Assembly: GCA_024704765.1 (NCBI GenBank)
Contig: JAKMXF010000085.1
Location: forward strand, 27,745-81,657
DNA length: 53,913 bases
Direction of reading: 5' to 3'
Source: Oopsacas minuta
Taxonomy: Eukaryota; Porifera; Hexactinellida; Lyssacinosida; Leucopsacidae
The translations under genes and the position numbers were made by a program. Numbering within the stretch: position 1 is the first letter of the stretch; every line of letters starts with the position of its first letter. Of the stretch, positions 1-10,219 are shown one piece after another. The notes below the pieces were generated by a model that was not told where the DNA came from, made no database searches, and saw only the letters and a program-made list of their open reading frames with translations.

Positions 1-143
1 CAATTCTGATTTCAGATTTGGAATCAGCATCCCAAAGTTAGTCTAGGTAATATATTTTCATTTGAGGAATAAATTTGATGTTGCCCAGTGTAATCATCAC
101 AAGCCTCGAAATACGAGTTGGTTTATTTAAACGTGTCTATAGA

Positions 144-1581
144 CTAATATTTGATCTTAAAGCCATTACTCTGAATCACTAACTTCTGACGTTTTGGCAC
201 AGATTGCCAATAAGGTTTCAAAAATTCGGGTTCTATGGAATCCCAAATAGAGAGAAGTGTTTCTTCAAGTTCACTAAGATTACGAGGAGGGTTCAAATCG
301 ATCTGATGTTTGATCCAAGCCCACAAATTTTCGATCGGGTTTAGATCGGAGTTAAAAGTAGGCCATTCCATACGAGATATATCATGACTTTCACGGAAAG
401 TCTTAGCAACCTTAGACGTGTGCTTTGGATCGTTTTCTTCCTGAAGGACCAAGCCCTCAGGGTACAATACCTGAACGTGTGTAATCAGACAATCGTTTAG
501 GATATTCGTATATAATTCTTCGGTGAGGTTCTGCCTAAAAACCTTCAACACAAAGGTCCCATAAGCAGAAATTGCTCCCCAAACATGTGATTTTGGACTA
601 TGTTTGTTGCTTTGCTTGACCGCTAGTTGGTCTCCTTTGCACCACAACCTTATTCTGCCTCCAGCTAGCCAAATTGACATCTCATCGCTAAAACAACTCG
701 CTCCCAGTCAGTTTGTTTGTTATTCTTAGTCCACAATACTCTTTGTTGTTTGTGTCGATCTGTTAGCATAGGAATATTCTATGCAATCTTGTGGGTGTAC
801 CCTCTCCTCTATAATTCCTTCCTGGCCGTCTCATGGGATAAACCTTTCTGACGAAGATGATTGAATCGACTGGCCAATTTTCGGATGGACATCTTGCGAT
901 TCTGATTTGCCAAGCTTACAAGATATCTAGCATCGTTCACATGTAATATTCTCTGTTTTCTGGTTCCAGATTTCCTCTGTATATCACCGCCCTGACGAAA
1001 TTTGGCTAATATGCGGAAAACAGTGCTCCTCGGGATAGCTATTCGCTGATATATTTCGCTACTACTTGTAACCCCCGCATCGAATAATTTGTGGATGAGG
1101 TCTCTTCGTTCTAACTCCACTATACTGATTTTGCATTTCGACACAAAAGAAAATATTAGCCAAAGACTGATATTGAAGCGGTCTATAGGAATATAGCAGA
1201 TATTTTCAGGAATGTGTATTCTAAGTAGGTTATTCGTGTATTCTAGAATCAATTAACTAATGGTAACTTAACATACATGTATAAATGAATCAGAAAACAA
1301 ATGCGTTTCATATCTAACCATAGCAAATGAAGAAATTCTGAAAATATACACAATTATACGAAAGTCTCTAGTACATCTTGACCTACTGTACTTCGATAAT
1401 TGTCAACCTTTGCGTTTCCATCGATGAATTTGTCTAGATAAAACTATGAGATGTTAAGATGAACAGTTTAGAATATTTATAAGACTATAAAGAAGCATGA
1501 AAAGCAAAACCAATTACCCAGCTTTACCCTAAAATCATTGTCATGTACTAGCGTATGGGACAGAACTTATGGGTCACCCTG
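144..1581 (-). pseudogene. Tc1-like (DD34E) transposase relic with right terminus
   Basis: This is a cut-and-paste DDE transposase of the Tc1 family, now broken. The N-terminal helix-turn-helix part lies at about 809-1130 (ERRDLIHKLFDAGVTSSSEI), and the catalytic part at 144-690 has WGAIS, NDPKHTS and DLNPIENLWAWIK. The first Asp (SDEMS, near 683) is present. The spacing to the last Glu is 34 residues, as in Tc1. The second acid reads Glu instead of Asp (QEEND). The two halves are in different frames, with stops between 680 and 809. The right end at about 1555-1581 reads, reversed, CAGGGTGACCCATAAGTTCT and is followed by TA. The matching left end is not in the window, so the element is cut at the contig edge. 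Confidence 0.85.
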
Positions 1582-1780
1582 TACAATATTCATGCTATGG
1601 AGTAGGAAGTTTTTATTGTTATCGAGCATGTATTCAGGTACAGTAGTATCATTCTATAATGACCTCTGGATAATATCCTGAGAAAGCCCAAATGGAAAGC
1701 GCTGAGTTGATCAAATATTTTCTAACTCTATAGATTGCTCATATCCTGCACATCCTCATTTACAGGTATGCATTATCCTC
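1260..1780. other. Non-coding stretch, element 3' flank and unassigned DNA
   Basis: Up to 1581 this is the terminal untranslated part of the Tc1 relic. From 1584 to about 1780 I see no coding signal, repeat or motif. Confidence 0.4.
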
Positions 1781-1799
1781 AATATTTTGCTTCCTGTAC

Positions 1800-2112
1800 A
1801 TCCCAAATCATATGTGGAGAGGGAGTTCATGAAACCAAGTTCTCAGCTTGTAGAAGTATTAGAACTGTTTCACTCGGATTACAATCGATATAAGCTCTGT
1901 ATGAAGCCAGTCAAGCATTGCAGAAATAGGAACAGTTAAGTCTCAGTGTAATGATCACGCAAAGAAAGAGATAATAATGTAAACTTAAGAGGAGTATTTA
2001 GGGTTGTTGATGGCACACACATTAGTATTCGTATTCAAGGACATTGCTAGAATAAAACAGATAAAGTGAAACAGCACATATGCCATTCATTCAATGTACA
2101 AGCTATCTGACT
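1800..2112 (+). pseudogene. PIF/Harbinger transposase relic
   Basis: A short decayed stretch of a Harbinger DDE_Tnp_4 nuclease. The best part (about 1990-2110) reads GVFRVVDGTHISIRI followed by a degenerate HSFNVQAI. These match the hallmark 'GVVG.vDGTHI.I' and 'SiNvQai' blocks that surround the first catalytic Asp in HARBI1-type proteins. It resembles the better copy at 20830-21060. Many stops make it non-functional. Upstream of 1980 the homology is weak and inferred from position. Confidence 0.55.
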
Positions 2113-2117
2113 AGATC

Positions 2118-2226
2118 AGGGGTCTCCAAACTGTGGCTCGCGGGTAAGTTCTTCGTCGCTCTGGACATCTATCAATCCAATGCCCAAATTTTTTAAGAAT
2201 ATATTACTTTGATTTTTCTGTGTATA
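2118..2226. repeat. hAT-type left terminus fragment
   Basis: The sequence from 2118 starts CAGGGGTCTCCAAACTGTGG, like the CAGnGGTnCTCAAACT ends of Charlie/hAT elements (compare the bounded hAT starting at 16408). No matching right end was found. The next Tc1 element begins inside or just after it at 2227. Confidence 0.35.
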
Positions 2227-3560
2227 CAGGGTGTCCAGTAATTATTGATACCTTCATAAGTTGCTATAAGTTTCGAACACTACCCACCATTTATTCATTC
2301 ATCTACCTATATAATCTCCTTCTAATTCTATGCATTTTGCAATTCTATTCGGCATGCCTACTATTAAATTTCGAGGACCCAAGAATTTAAGTTTGGCCAA
2401 GCATTTTTCAGAAGTAATATGAGGTTTTGAAGGTTGTTCGGCTGGGTGCCTCCTCAAGCTTCTGCTTGAGTATTGCCCCCAAGATTTTCAATGGGATTCA
2501 GGTCTGGCGAATTACCTGGCCACACTTCTTTCCGCCAAAATTACGTAAGTGTTTATAACTCCATTCTTGCGAAATTTTGGCCCTGTGAGATGGAGCACCA
2601 TTTTGCATCAATATCGATTTCAACGGGTCTAGAAGCATTCTCTTCTGCAAGATATTTCCTGTCTTCATTTGCGTTTAATTGCATCTCTACAGGTTTTGAG
2701 CAATATCTCATCCGTATAAAAGGCGGCATTTATATTTTGTTTAGGAGGCATTATGTGCAATTCAGAGACCGCTTGATAGCTCATCATGCCCCACACCATG
2801 ACTCTTTGAGGAAATTTTACTGTTTGCTGAGGGGGCATATTTGCTGAACTCTTTGCCAAAATTCGGTCATTTTTGATGGTTGGAAGGATGAAAAAGTTCA
2901 AATGGAGACTTATCACTCCAAAGAATGCATTTCCAATCATCCACTGACCAATTTCGATATTTTTGGCAGAACAAAGTCTGTTTTCCTTATGTTTTGGTCT
3001 CAATTTCGGTTGTTTGGGCCTTTTGAAGGGTTGAGCGCCAATAGACTTCTTCAAATAAGAGTGTACAGTACTTTTCGAAATAGAATGTCCTTTAGATTCG
3101 AATTTTGTACTCACTTCCTTATGGACTGATGTCTTTTCCCAACGACATTGATATTATCATCTTTGCAACTGGATTCAATTCTGGCGGCCTTCCTGCACCA
3201 GGTCTATGATGCAGACTCTGGTTGTTGATATGGCGTTTCTACTACCTTTTAATAATGGTAATTCCCTTACCAAGACCACTAGCTACATCTTCCTGTGCCA
3301 TGCCGCCTTCTATCATACCAATTGCACGTGAACAAATTTCAATATTCATGATAATGACGCTAATAAATATAGGAAATCGTGGTTAAATAAATTATATAAA
3401 ATTTCACTAAGTTTTTGATATTTGAAATTCAAAAATTGCGAAAAAGAATGAATCGGTAATGAACATGATTTAAAATATCATTATACATACTTAGGAAACA
3501 GCATAAATCAAATTATGGCCAAATAGAAATTCATGGTATCAATTATTTCTGGACACCCTG
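2227..3560. mobile_element. Complete Tc1/mariner element, DD37E type, 1334 bp
   Basis: Both ends are visible and flanked by TA (2225-2226 and 3561-3562), the usual Tc1/mariner target duplication. The terminal inverted repeats begin CAGGGTGTCCAGTAATTATT on the left and CAGGGTGTCCAGAAATAATT on the right, matching at about 24 of 26 positions. The single transposase gene is on the minus strand. It is probably immobile because the gene is broken. Confidence 0.9.
2470..3349 (-). pseudogene. DD37E transposase, frameshifted
   Basis: Translation from an ATG at 3349 begins MNIEICSRAIGMIEGGMAQ, a helix-turn-helix region. The longest open piece (2665-3114) contains STKFESKGHSISKSTVHSYL and the core block RVMVWGMMSYQAVSEL. 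The first catalytic Asp (WSDKSPFELFH) is present one frame over, around 2900. The second reads Asn (MQNGAPSH), so Asp is lost. The last block, PDLNPIENL near 2485, keeps its Glu in another frame. The second-to-third acid spacing is 37, allowing for frameshifts. Two related but clearly different DD37E genes lie at 22640-23760 and 40200-41310. Confidence 0.85.
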
Positions 3561-3689
3561 TACAGTTGTATTGTTGAATTTGCTAGAATTGCACTTGTTT
3601 GATTTCATTTAGGGTCTATTTACGAAGAGTACTCAATAATCTTTGAGCCTAAGTATCAAAAAGTATCAATCTATATCTATTTTTACTAT

Positions 3690-4790
3690 AATAGTTCGAA
3701 ATAGCATCCCTTAGCTTGAAATACACTTGTTCATTCGTTTAAAACAAGCTTTAATAGCTTCTTTAAATTCACTTACGCTGATGTCTCCGATCACTTCTTT
3801 GAAACCCCCCTCAAGTTCAGAATTCGATGAAAATTTTCTGCCTTTGAGGTATGTTTTATTAGGAAAGAACCAGAAGTCGCAGGGTGCTAGATCTGGAGAA
3901 TAAGGGGGAGTGTCAAAATATATAGTCCTGATTCTTCAATGAATTGTCTTGTCATTTTTGAAGTATGAGAACTAGCATTATCGTGGAGCAAAAAAAAGGT
4001 TCCCCTTAATCCTGTGCCAGGACCCTGTCAATTTACTGTTTTTGTGACACAAGGTAAAAAACTCTCTGTATACCAGGTTGAATTAATTGTCTTACCAGGT
4101 TCAAGAGGTACAACACTTTTAACACCCGTTGTATTAAAAAAAATTGCATACATTTGTTTCTTTGTGTACTGAGTTCTGCGTACCTTTGTTGGTGGACCTT
4201 CTCCAATTTCACACCATTAACGGCTCTGCTGCTTTGTTTCTAGATCATGGTGATAGATGCATGTTTAGTCACCAATTATTATCTTGGAAACATCCCCACT
4301 GTTGCCATTGTTGAGTATTTTAAGCATTTCATGGCACCATTTCACTCGATACTGCTTCTGCTCAGGGTGAGGCTGATGTGGGATCCAGCGGGCACAAAGT
4401 TTACGTAGCTGAAGGGATTGGATTTAAACGGTGTGTACTGCCCCGGATGAAATGCCAATTTCGTGCTGAATCCTCTCATATGTAACATTTAGGTCTGCCA
4501 TCACCATGTACTCAGTTGGCTCAACAATGCCCTCTGTAACAGCATATGGGGGTGGTCTGGGCAGTGTTGGTCTTGAAGATGAATATTCCCACACTTAAAT
4601 TCTCTGTACAAACTTTTCACTAATGCCGCAGATACCTTGTTATTTGGAAAGGCTGTACAGAAATTTTCGTGACAATCCTTTATTGATTTCAAAAGTTGGA
4701 ACTGAAAAAGTGTTATCTCACGAGTATCACGCCTTGACAACTGTATTGAGGATTTGGTAACTGGAGAATCTAAGGATAATACAACCAATG
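3690..4790 (-). pseudogene. mariner-like (DD34D) transposase relic
   Basis: The C-terminal catalytic block is clear on the minus strand near 3840-3905 (PYSPDLAPCDFWFFPNKTYL), with the third Asp present in CDF. The N-terminal helix-turn-helix piece at 4501-4790 reads LFQFQLLKSIKDCHENF, then SLYREFKCG. That is the layout of the mariner/GVQW DNA-binding region. The middle (3960-4500) has many stops and frameshifts. I could not define the terminal repeats. Two families, mariner proper and GVQW-like, remain possible. Confidence 0.75.
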
Positions 4791-5049
4791 CTATCTGAAA
4801 AATATACAAGATTTATTACAAGATTTTCAGCGATGTATATTCATCCTATGTTTATTCGAAACAAGTAATGGTTTACATATAAAAGAGCTCGCAATATAGT
4901 CAGGCTCAAACTCTTTGAGTACCCCTCCTAGTATTGTGATATGTAAATTGAAATATAATCTTAACAATACTAGTATTATATATATATTGATTAATCTTGT
5001 ATTTACCAAGCTAACGACATTCTTCATCAAGGATATTCAAACATTTTAC

Positions 5050-6800
5050 TGAGTTGCAAGATGGTGTCATATCTGTCCTAAAAGCTTAAGATATTTCAAG
5101 GAAATAGACTCTTCCGTGTCGATTGGGAGATTGAGTTTTCTTGCCGAGGACAGAGAGAAAACATATGTCTGATTTGCCGTGATACCGTTGCTTGCAATAA
5201 GAGAAGAAATCTGGAAAAGTATTATAATACTAAACATGGAGAAGATTTCACTAGTAATGTTGGGAAGCTCGTCAGTTTAATCTTGATCAAATGAAGAAAA
5301 GTTTGACTACGGAGCAGTCAATCTTCAAAATAGTGGATACCTCCCGACAGTAGGTACAGCAGCAAGTTATGCCATTAGTAATATTTTTGCAATGTGAATG
5401 AAACCATTTACAGATGGTGAGTATATCAAAGAGTGCCTAGCTGTGTTTATAGATAATCGCTGTCCAGACAAGAAATCTCTTGAACAACAGCTTAGTCTTA
5501 GTGATACACCCGTAATGCGACGTGTAGAACCAATTTCGAATAATTTTAATGGACAACTTTAAGAAATGGCTCGAGACTTCACTTCTTTCATCATCGCAAT
5601 AGATGAAAGCAATGACATTTTTAATGTGGAACAATTAGTCATCTGAATTTGGGAAGTTGAGGGTAACTTCAAAATAACCGAGAAAATGTTATCACTCAGT
5701 CCTATGTATGGAAAAGCCCGCGGTATTGATATTTTTGATGAAGTACAGAAAGTCTTATCAAAAGCTTCTTTACCGATCACGAAACTGTCTCAAGTTACAT
5801 CAGACGGAGCGCCGTCCATACTTGGAATAGGAAGTGGCTTTAAGGGACAGTTGTCGCGGTAGTTAGCTGCTAATGGCCGTGACGGAATGATATGCTGCCA
5901 CTGTATTATTCACCAGGATGTTTTATGCGCAAAAACATTTGCATTAAAAACATTAAGAAACTTAGTGTTGATGCTGTGAATTTCATCAGAGCTAAGAGAA
6001 TCAACCATAGAAAATTCAATCATGTTTTAAAAGAGCTAGATTCAGAGTACGGTGATGTACTCTATTTCATAGCAGTTTGGTGGTTTAGTAGAGGAGCAGT
6101 TCTTAAAAGAGTGGATGTTACGCGACAAGATGTCGTGCTTTATTGAGGAAAAGGGGAATAAGGTTCCTGAACTTAACATCCAGCTAGGCTCAGGGATGTA
6201 GCATTTTTGGTGGATATCACAACTCATCTAAACAGTTTAATTTCTGCTCTACAAGGTATATGAAGCTTATTCATGAGCTTTTTGGTACCATATGTGCTAT
6301 TGACGCGATGCTTAGGTGTATTTGAGGCGCAGCTCTCAAAAAAACTTCTCACACTTTTCGGAGCTTCGATCTATGGAAATCCTGACGGAAAAAGATATGC
6401 AAAGATGCTTTCACATCTGATAGAAAAATTCAAAACTCGATTCGTAAATTTTAGAAGGAGGGACAGAAAATTATGCTCTTCACTCAGCCTTTCTGTTTTG
6501 ATGTCCAGTGTGCTTCTGATGAAATTCAGCAGGAGCTTGTTGATCTACAAGCCAATATTAATTTGAAAAGAAAGTTTAGGAGATAAGATTAGATGAGATA
6601 TCCAAGAATCAGTATTTTAGACTTCTACAAATTCCTACCAACTGATACATATCCATTTATTCATGAACACGCAAGGAGTATGGCCAGCTTATTTGGGAGT
6701 ACTTACACTTGTGAAGCCCTCTTCTGCAAAATGAAGTATACGAAGAATAGGTATCGGTCAAATATGCCGGATGAACATCTACAGGGTGGCTTTTAAGTTA
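5050..6800 (+). pseudogene. hAT transposase relic, GTF2IRD2-like
   Basis: Fragments in all three forward frames line up in order with the hAT proteins related to the tail of vertebrate GTF2IRD2. There is a zinc-finger-like block ICRDTVACNKRRNLEKYY (about 5167-5225). The catalytic start FIIAIDESNDIF lies near 5590, then LVI with PMYGKARGIDIFDEVQKVL (about 5700-5760), and TSDGAPS near 5800. The C-terminal dimerisation block LFGSTYTCEALFCKMKYTK lies at 6690-6755. Typical members are about 600 residues, so most of the gene is represented. There are many stops. I did not find clear terminal repeats or an 8-bp duplication. Confidence 0.8.
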
Positions 6801-6841
6801 TGTCCCATGCAAAAACTATTATTTATCAATATATATATATA

Positions 6842-7037
6842 GCTTGGTAATGATATTTATTGCTCCAATTTATGATTCAGAGACAAAACATATTTCTCGA
6901 ATTTTACTCAATATAGCCTCCCTCATTTTGTATTACACGTGTAATTCGATCTGGCAAGGCCTCAATAGCAGCACGGAGGGTTTTTTGGGGAATTTTATTC
7001 CACTCTTGGCAAAGTTTCCTCTTCAGTGACTTGATAC
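6842..7037 (-). pseudogene. Tc1-type transposase C-terminal fragment, cut by gap
   Basis: The minus-strand reading ends EWNKIPQKTLRAAIEALPDR followed by VIQNEGGYIE and a stop, the usual last residues of Tc1-type transposases. The gene is cut off at the single unknown base 7038. The sequence on the other side belongs to a mariner in the opposite orientation, so the two sides do not belong together. Confidence 0.75.
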
Positions 7038-7038
7038 N
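7038..7038. other. Single-n contig joint K1/K2
   Basis: One undetermined base separates a minus-strand Tc1 tail from a plus-strand mariner interior. It most likely marks a joint between contigs, not a sequencing ambiguity. Confidence 0.8.
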
Positions 7039-7483
7039 GTTCTTCCGGAAATCGAAAAACATTATATTGAACGTCGGCCAGCCACGGGTCTTAGAGGAAT
7101 CAAAATTTTGCATGATAATGCCAGACCGCACAAATCTAAGGAAGTCAAGGAAAAGATTGCTTCTATAGCTCTTAAGGAATTGGAACATCCACTCTATAGC
7201 CCTGTCCTAGCACCTTGCGACTTCTGGCTATTCGATGGGCTCAAAAAGCACCTAGCAGGTACAGTTTTTGGAGAACGGATGCAAATTGGAAGGCCATCCA
7301 ACGGTACCTCAGAGACATACCACAAGAAGAGTATAAAAAACATTTTTCAAGTGGATAGAGCGTTTAAAGCTTGTAGTTGAGCACAAGGGCGACTACTTTG
7401 AACATTTATAGTAGCATTTGAGGCTTATCTCACTTATATAAAACAAATATTCTAAGAGTTACGAATTAAATGAATACCCTTTG
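7039..7483 (+). mobile_element. mariner 3' half with right terminal repeat
   Basis: The plus-strand translation contains MHDNARPHKSKEVKEKIA, then EHPLYSPVLAPCDFWLFDGL: the second and third catalytic regions of a DD34D mariner. It ends VVEHKGDYFEHL and a stop at 7410. The right terminal repeat ends at 7483. Reversed it reads CAAAGGGTATTCATTTAATT and is followed by TA. The same terminal repeat occurs as a left end at 22269, next to the missing 5' half. The insertion site is inside the end of a DD37D Tc1 element. Confidence 0.85.
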
Positions 7484-7557
7484 TATATATTAACCTAAAC
7501 CCATTCGCTGAACTTCTAGCTTAATTTAAATTTGTGCAGAACTTATGCCTAACCCTG
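7484..7557. mobile_element. Right end of a DD37D Tc1-type element
   Basis: The run from 7486 to 7557 matches the right end of the complete DD37D element at 42311-43605 (AACCTAAACCCATTCGCTGA, then the repeat GCAGAACTTATGCCTAACCC). It stops at 7557, followed by TA and Harbinger coding sequence. Its left part is at 21072-22268, in another contig. Confidence 0.9.
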
Positions 7558-7940
7558 TACTGGGATATAGCGACTACATGATGAGGTCATATTTACTCAC
7601 TCCTTATCGCCAACCAATTTCTACTCCCCAATTTAACTACAACTATGCACATAAGAGGACAAGAGGTATTGTTGAACAGACATTTAGGCGATGGAAACGA
7701 AGATTCCACGGTCTTCATGGGGAGCTCAGGATGAGTCTAGTTAAAGTTTGTTTCATCATGGTTGTTTGTGCAGTATTGCATAACATAGCAATACAGTGGT
7801 AACAACCTCTCTTAGGGGCTGAAGTCTCCGATGATTCCTATCCGGATGATGTTTTTGACTTTGAAGAAACTGTTGGACATTTGGCATCAAAGCATTATAG
7901 GGATCAATTTCTATTCATAATTTCAGCAACTAAATTCACA
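7558..7940 (+). pseudogene. PIF/Harbinger transposase, C-terminal part
   Basis: The reading LGYSDYMMRSYLLTPYRQPI is followed by YNYAHKRTRGIVEQTFRRWK and VCFIMVVCAVLHNIAIQW, with a stop at 7802. This is the last third of a HARBI1-type DDE_Tnp_4 nuclease: the 'GDSGYP..pwLLTPY' block, the 'YN.aHs.tR..iErtFG..K.RF' block holding the catalytic Glu, and the 'a.cvLHNia' tail. The expected second Asp of GDSGY reads Tyr (GYSDY). The N-terminal part at 20401-21071 ends exactly where this begins, split by a Tc1 insertion. Some acidic tail coding may continue to about 7940. Confidence 0.88.
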
Positions 7941-7990
7941 TAGTATATATGCTGTAATGTAGATATGTAAACATTTTGCACAGTTTGTTA

Positions 7991-8347
7991 CAGGGTGATT
8001 CAAAAGAAATGCAACCCAAAGTGTTTTACGGGTACCCTATCTCTATTTCTTAACTAATCCTATTTATTCTTTTTGATTATGATTAGTTTGACTCTAAACG
8101 ATCAGAAAATGCCAAATTGGATTCTGCAACGCCGAAATTTCTGCGTGGGACATCATAGTAATACCTCCTCATACGAGACTGTAAAGACGCAATTTCGTAC
8201 ATCATTACAGGCCCAAATTGCTCCCGATAAATCGATGATCTATCGTTGGGTGGAGAAGTTTAGGAAGTATGGGACAGTTCAAAACCTCAATAGTAAGTGT
8301 GATGACAGACTAACGCATTCTGGTCGGAGAAAGAAACGAACAGCAAA
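7991..8347 (+). mobile_element. 5' part of a Tc1/mariner element with helix-turn-helix
   Basis: A terminal repeat starts at 7991 (CAGGGTGATTCAAAAGAAAT) after TA. The plus-strand gene starts about 8082 or 8109 and reads NDQKMPNWILQRRNFCV, then SMIYRWVEKFRKYGTVQNLN and THSGRRKKRTA. This is a DUF4817-like DNA-binding region found at the start of some Tc1/mariner transposases. It is cut by the single n at 8348, so the catalytic domain is absent. Confidence 0.75.
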
Positions 8348-8348
8348 N
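8348..8348. other. Single-n contig joint K2/K3
   Basis: A plus-strand transposase start is on the left and a minus-strand mariner start on the right. The two do not form one element. Confidence 0.8.
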
Positions 8349-8699
8349 AAATAGGCTCACCCACCTTCTGACAGTTGAATACGATAAAGTATCTTCTCCA
8401 CATATCGTTGCCAACTCGTCATGAATAGACTTTGGAGAGATTTCGAGAATGGTGCGAAATTTGATGTACGTTCGTTGTCCAAGTTCCCAAAAATTCAGAC
8501 AAGCTATGAAAAATGTAAAGGAGAAAATGTATGTTTCTAAAAAATAACTGAAACTTGGGAAATAATTAAGTGATCAACTCTCTCTAAGTTTTGTTAGAAA
8601 GTTGAAATATGGCTCTATATAATTGCACTGAGAAATACAAGCTTAGAACTGCTATTACTTTAAAAATATAGGATGATTAATATATATTGAATGTCCCTG
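8349..8699 (-). mobile_element. mariner 5' half with terminal repeat
   Basis: On the minus strand the reading LNFWELGQRTYIKFRTILEI then SIHDELATICGEDTLSYSTV and RRWVSLF is a mariner N-terminal helix-turn-helix. It runs off the contig at 8349. The outer end at 8699 (reversed CAGGGACATTCAATATATAT, flanked by TA 8700-8701) matches the left ends of the mariners at 26790 and 34993 (CAGGGGCATTCAACAAATAC). It is therefore the missing 5' half of one such copy, or of a sister copy. It was inserted in a Tc1 relic. Confidence 0.85.
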
Positions 8700-8701
8700 T
8701 A

Positions 8702-9075
8702 TTTCTGTTATATCATTGTGGTATGAAATCATATAATGCTATTCAGTATAATCGTGATACGACACAATCAGTGATGTTGTCTCACGGTCTTCCTGGAGTA
8801 CGTATTCGAACGTGTGGTGTTGAATTTGCTTGTCAACTTCCTAATAGACATTTATCTGTTGTTTCGAGCTAGTTTGCCAAGTGAAACGGTATCGTTCTTG
8901 CTGATAACTCTGCCTTTTCCGGAACCTCTCTTCCTCTCAATTGAAATAGTGGCTCGGAGTTTAGAAATTGTTCGATAAACTGTGCTCTTCGGAAGGCCTG
9001 TGCGACAAGAAACCTCCATCGCTTTCGTAATACCGAACAGGTATAAGGTCCTAATCATGTCTCGGTGCATTTGCT
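8702..9075 (-). pseudogene. Tc1-like transposase N-terminal relic
   Basis: The reading MHRDMIRTLYLFGITKAMEV then GLPKSTVYRTISKLR is a paired-like helix-turn-helix. It is followed after one stop by MSIRKLTSKFNTTRSNTYSR near 8790-8850, the second DNA-binding helix region. The mariner at 8349-8699 interrupts the downstream side, and no catalytic region follows. It is distinct in sequence from the copies at 809-1130 and 14930. Confidence 0.75.
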
Positions 9076-9520
9076 CCTTTATTTAGAGCAAGTTCGATAT
9101 AAAATTCAAATGATATGAGAATAATTTTCAACGAAAATACAAAAAATATTCAAATATAGTATGCAATTTAGCATTTACAATAGTTTGGATGAAAATACAT
9201 TTGCAGTGTTAGAAAATAATTTTAAAGAGTACATGCATAGAAATGTGATATATCTACGAATACAACAAGTAGAATGGACTTTAGAATATATGGTTGCGTT
9301 ATAACAAGCGAAATAACCAGAATACCAAGATTCCCAATTTCATCTTGTCACACTGTGCTGAAGTAAAAAGGCAAAATATTACTCCATCATTGTTGACTCA
9401 AGCCCAGATACCAGTCATGTAGACCATCTTGTGGTCGTGATCCGTTATATTCACCCCCATCGACATGGACCTGTCGATCGCTTTCTTACCTTCATCCCCA
9501 TTTTCTCACACACTGGGCAG
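9076..9520. other. No feature recognised
   Basis: AT-rich sequence with no coding pattern, terminal repeat or tandem structure that I can support. Confidence 0.4.
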
Positions 9521-9529
9521 TCACTTGCA

Positions 9530-10040
9530 ATGTAACACTCGAATTGCTTCATAGACTAGGAATTCATCTTGGAGGCAACTGGGACAGTGTTACGATAACG
9601 CTGCAATTATGTGTGGGAAGTATAACAGGATGCAAAAGAAAATTCTTGAACATACCCCTCTTGCAATCTATCTTCCATGCTCACCACACTCTTTAAATTT
9701 GGTAGGACAGGCAGCGGTTTCATCTGTCGATAGAGCAACGATTTTTTTCATTTTCATACAGAACGTGTATACTTTTTTCGCAGCATCTACTTACGGATGC
9801 AAAGTATTGACCAATCACTTTGGAGATAGGCTAGACCAAAGAATCTCGCTGATACGCGATGGTCGGTACACGCTCAGGCGATAAGTGCTTTGAAAGAAGG
9901 TTATGATCAGCTGGACGAGGCATCGCAGGAGATTGCAAAGACTTGTAACAATGCCATCTACTCGACATGAAGCTGAAAATCTGTGTGCTACACCACAGTG
10001 TGCTGATATGGCGTATTTGGCAAAATTTCAATTATGAATT
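9530..10040 (+). pseudogene. hAT transposase fragment (ZMYM1-like)
   Basis: Plus-strand reading YDNAAIMCGKYNRMQKKILE, then LAIYLPCSPHSLNLVGQAAV, is the region after the second catalytic Asp in the DUF4371/ZMYM1-like branch of hAT transposases ('YDnasnMsGkynG.q..i...np.A.y.pC..HsLNLvg'). It continues FFAASTYGCKVLTNHFG and then decays. N- and C-terminal parts are missing. Confidence 0.8.
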
Positions 10041-10219
10041 AATAACGTTTTAGTGAATCTCCATCGTCGAATTATTAGGAAAATATTGATGATTTTATGT
10101 ATGACCCATAGGAATTTCAATTACAGCGAGCTAAAGTAAGCATATTTTAGATTATTATAAATAGCTAGCCGTAATAATAAATACCTAACTACCATAGCAA
10201 CAATTTTCTTTCAAATATA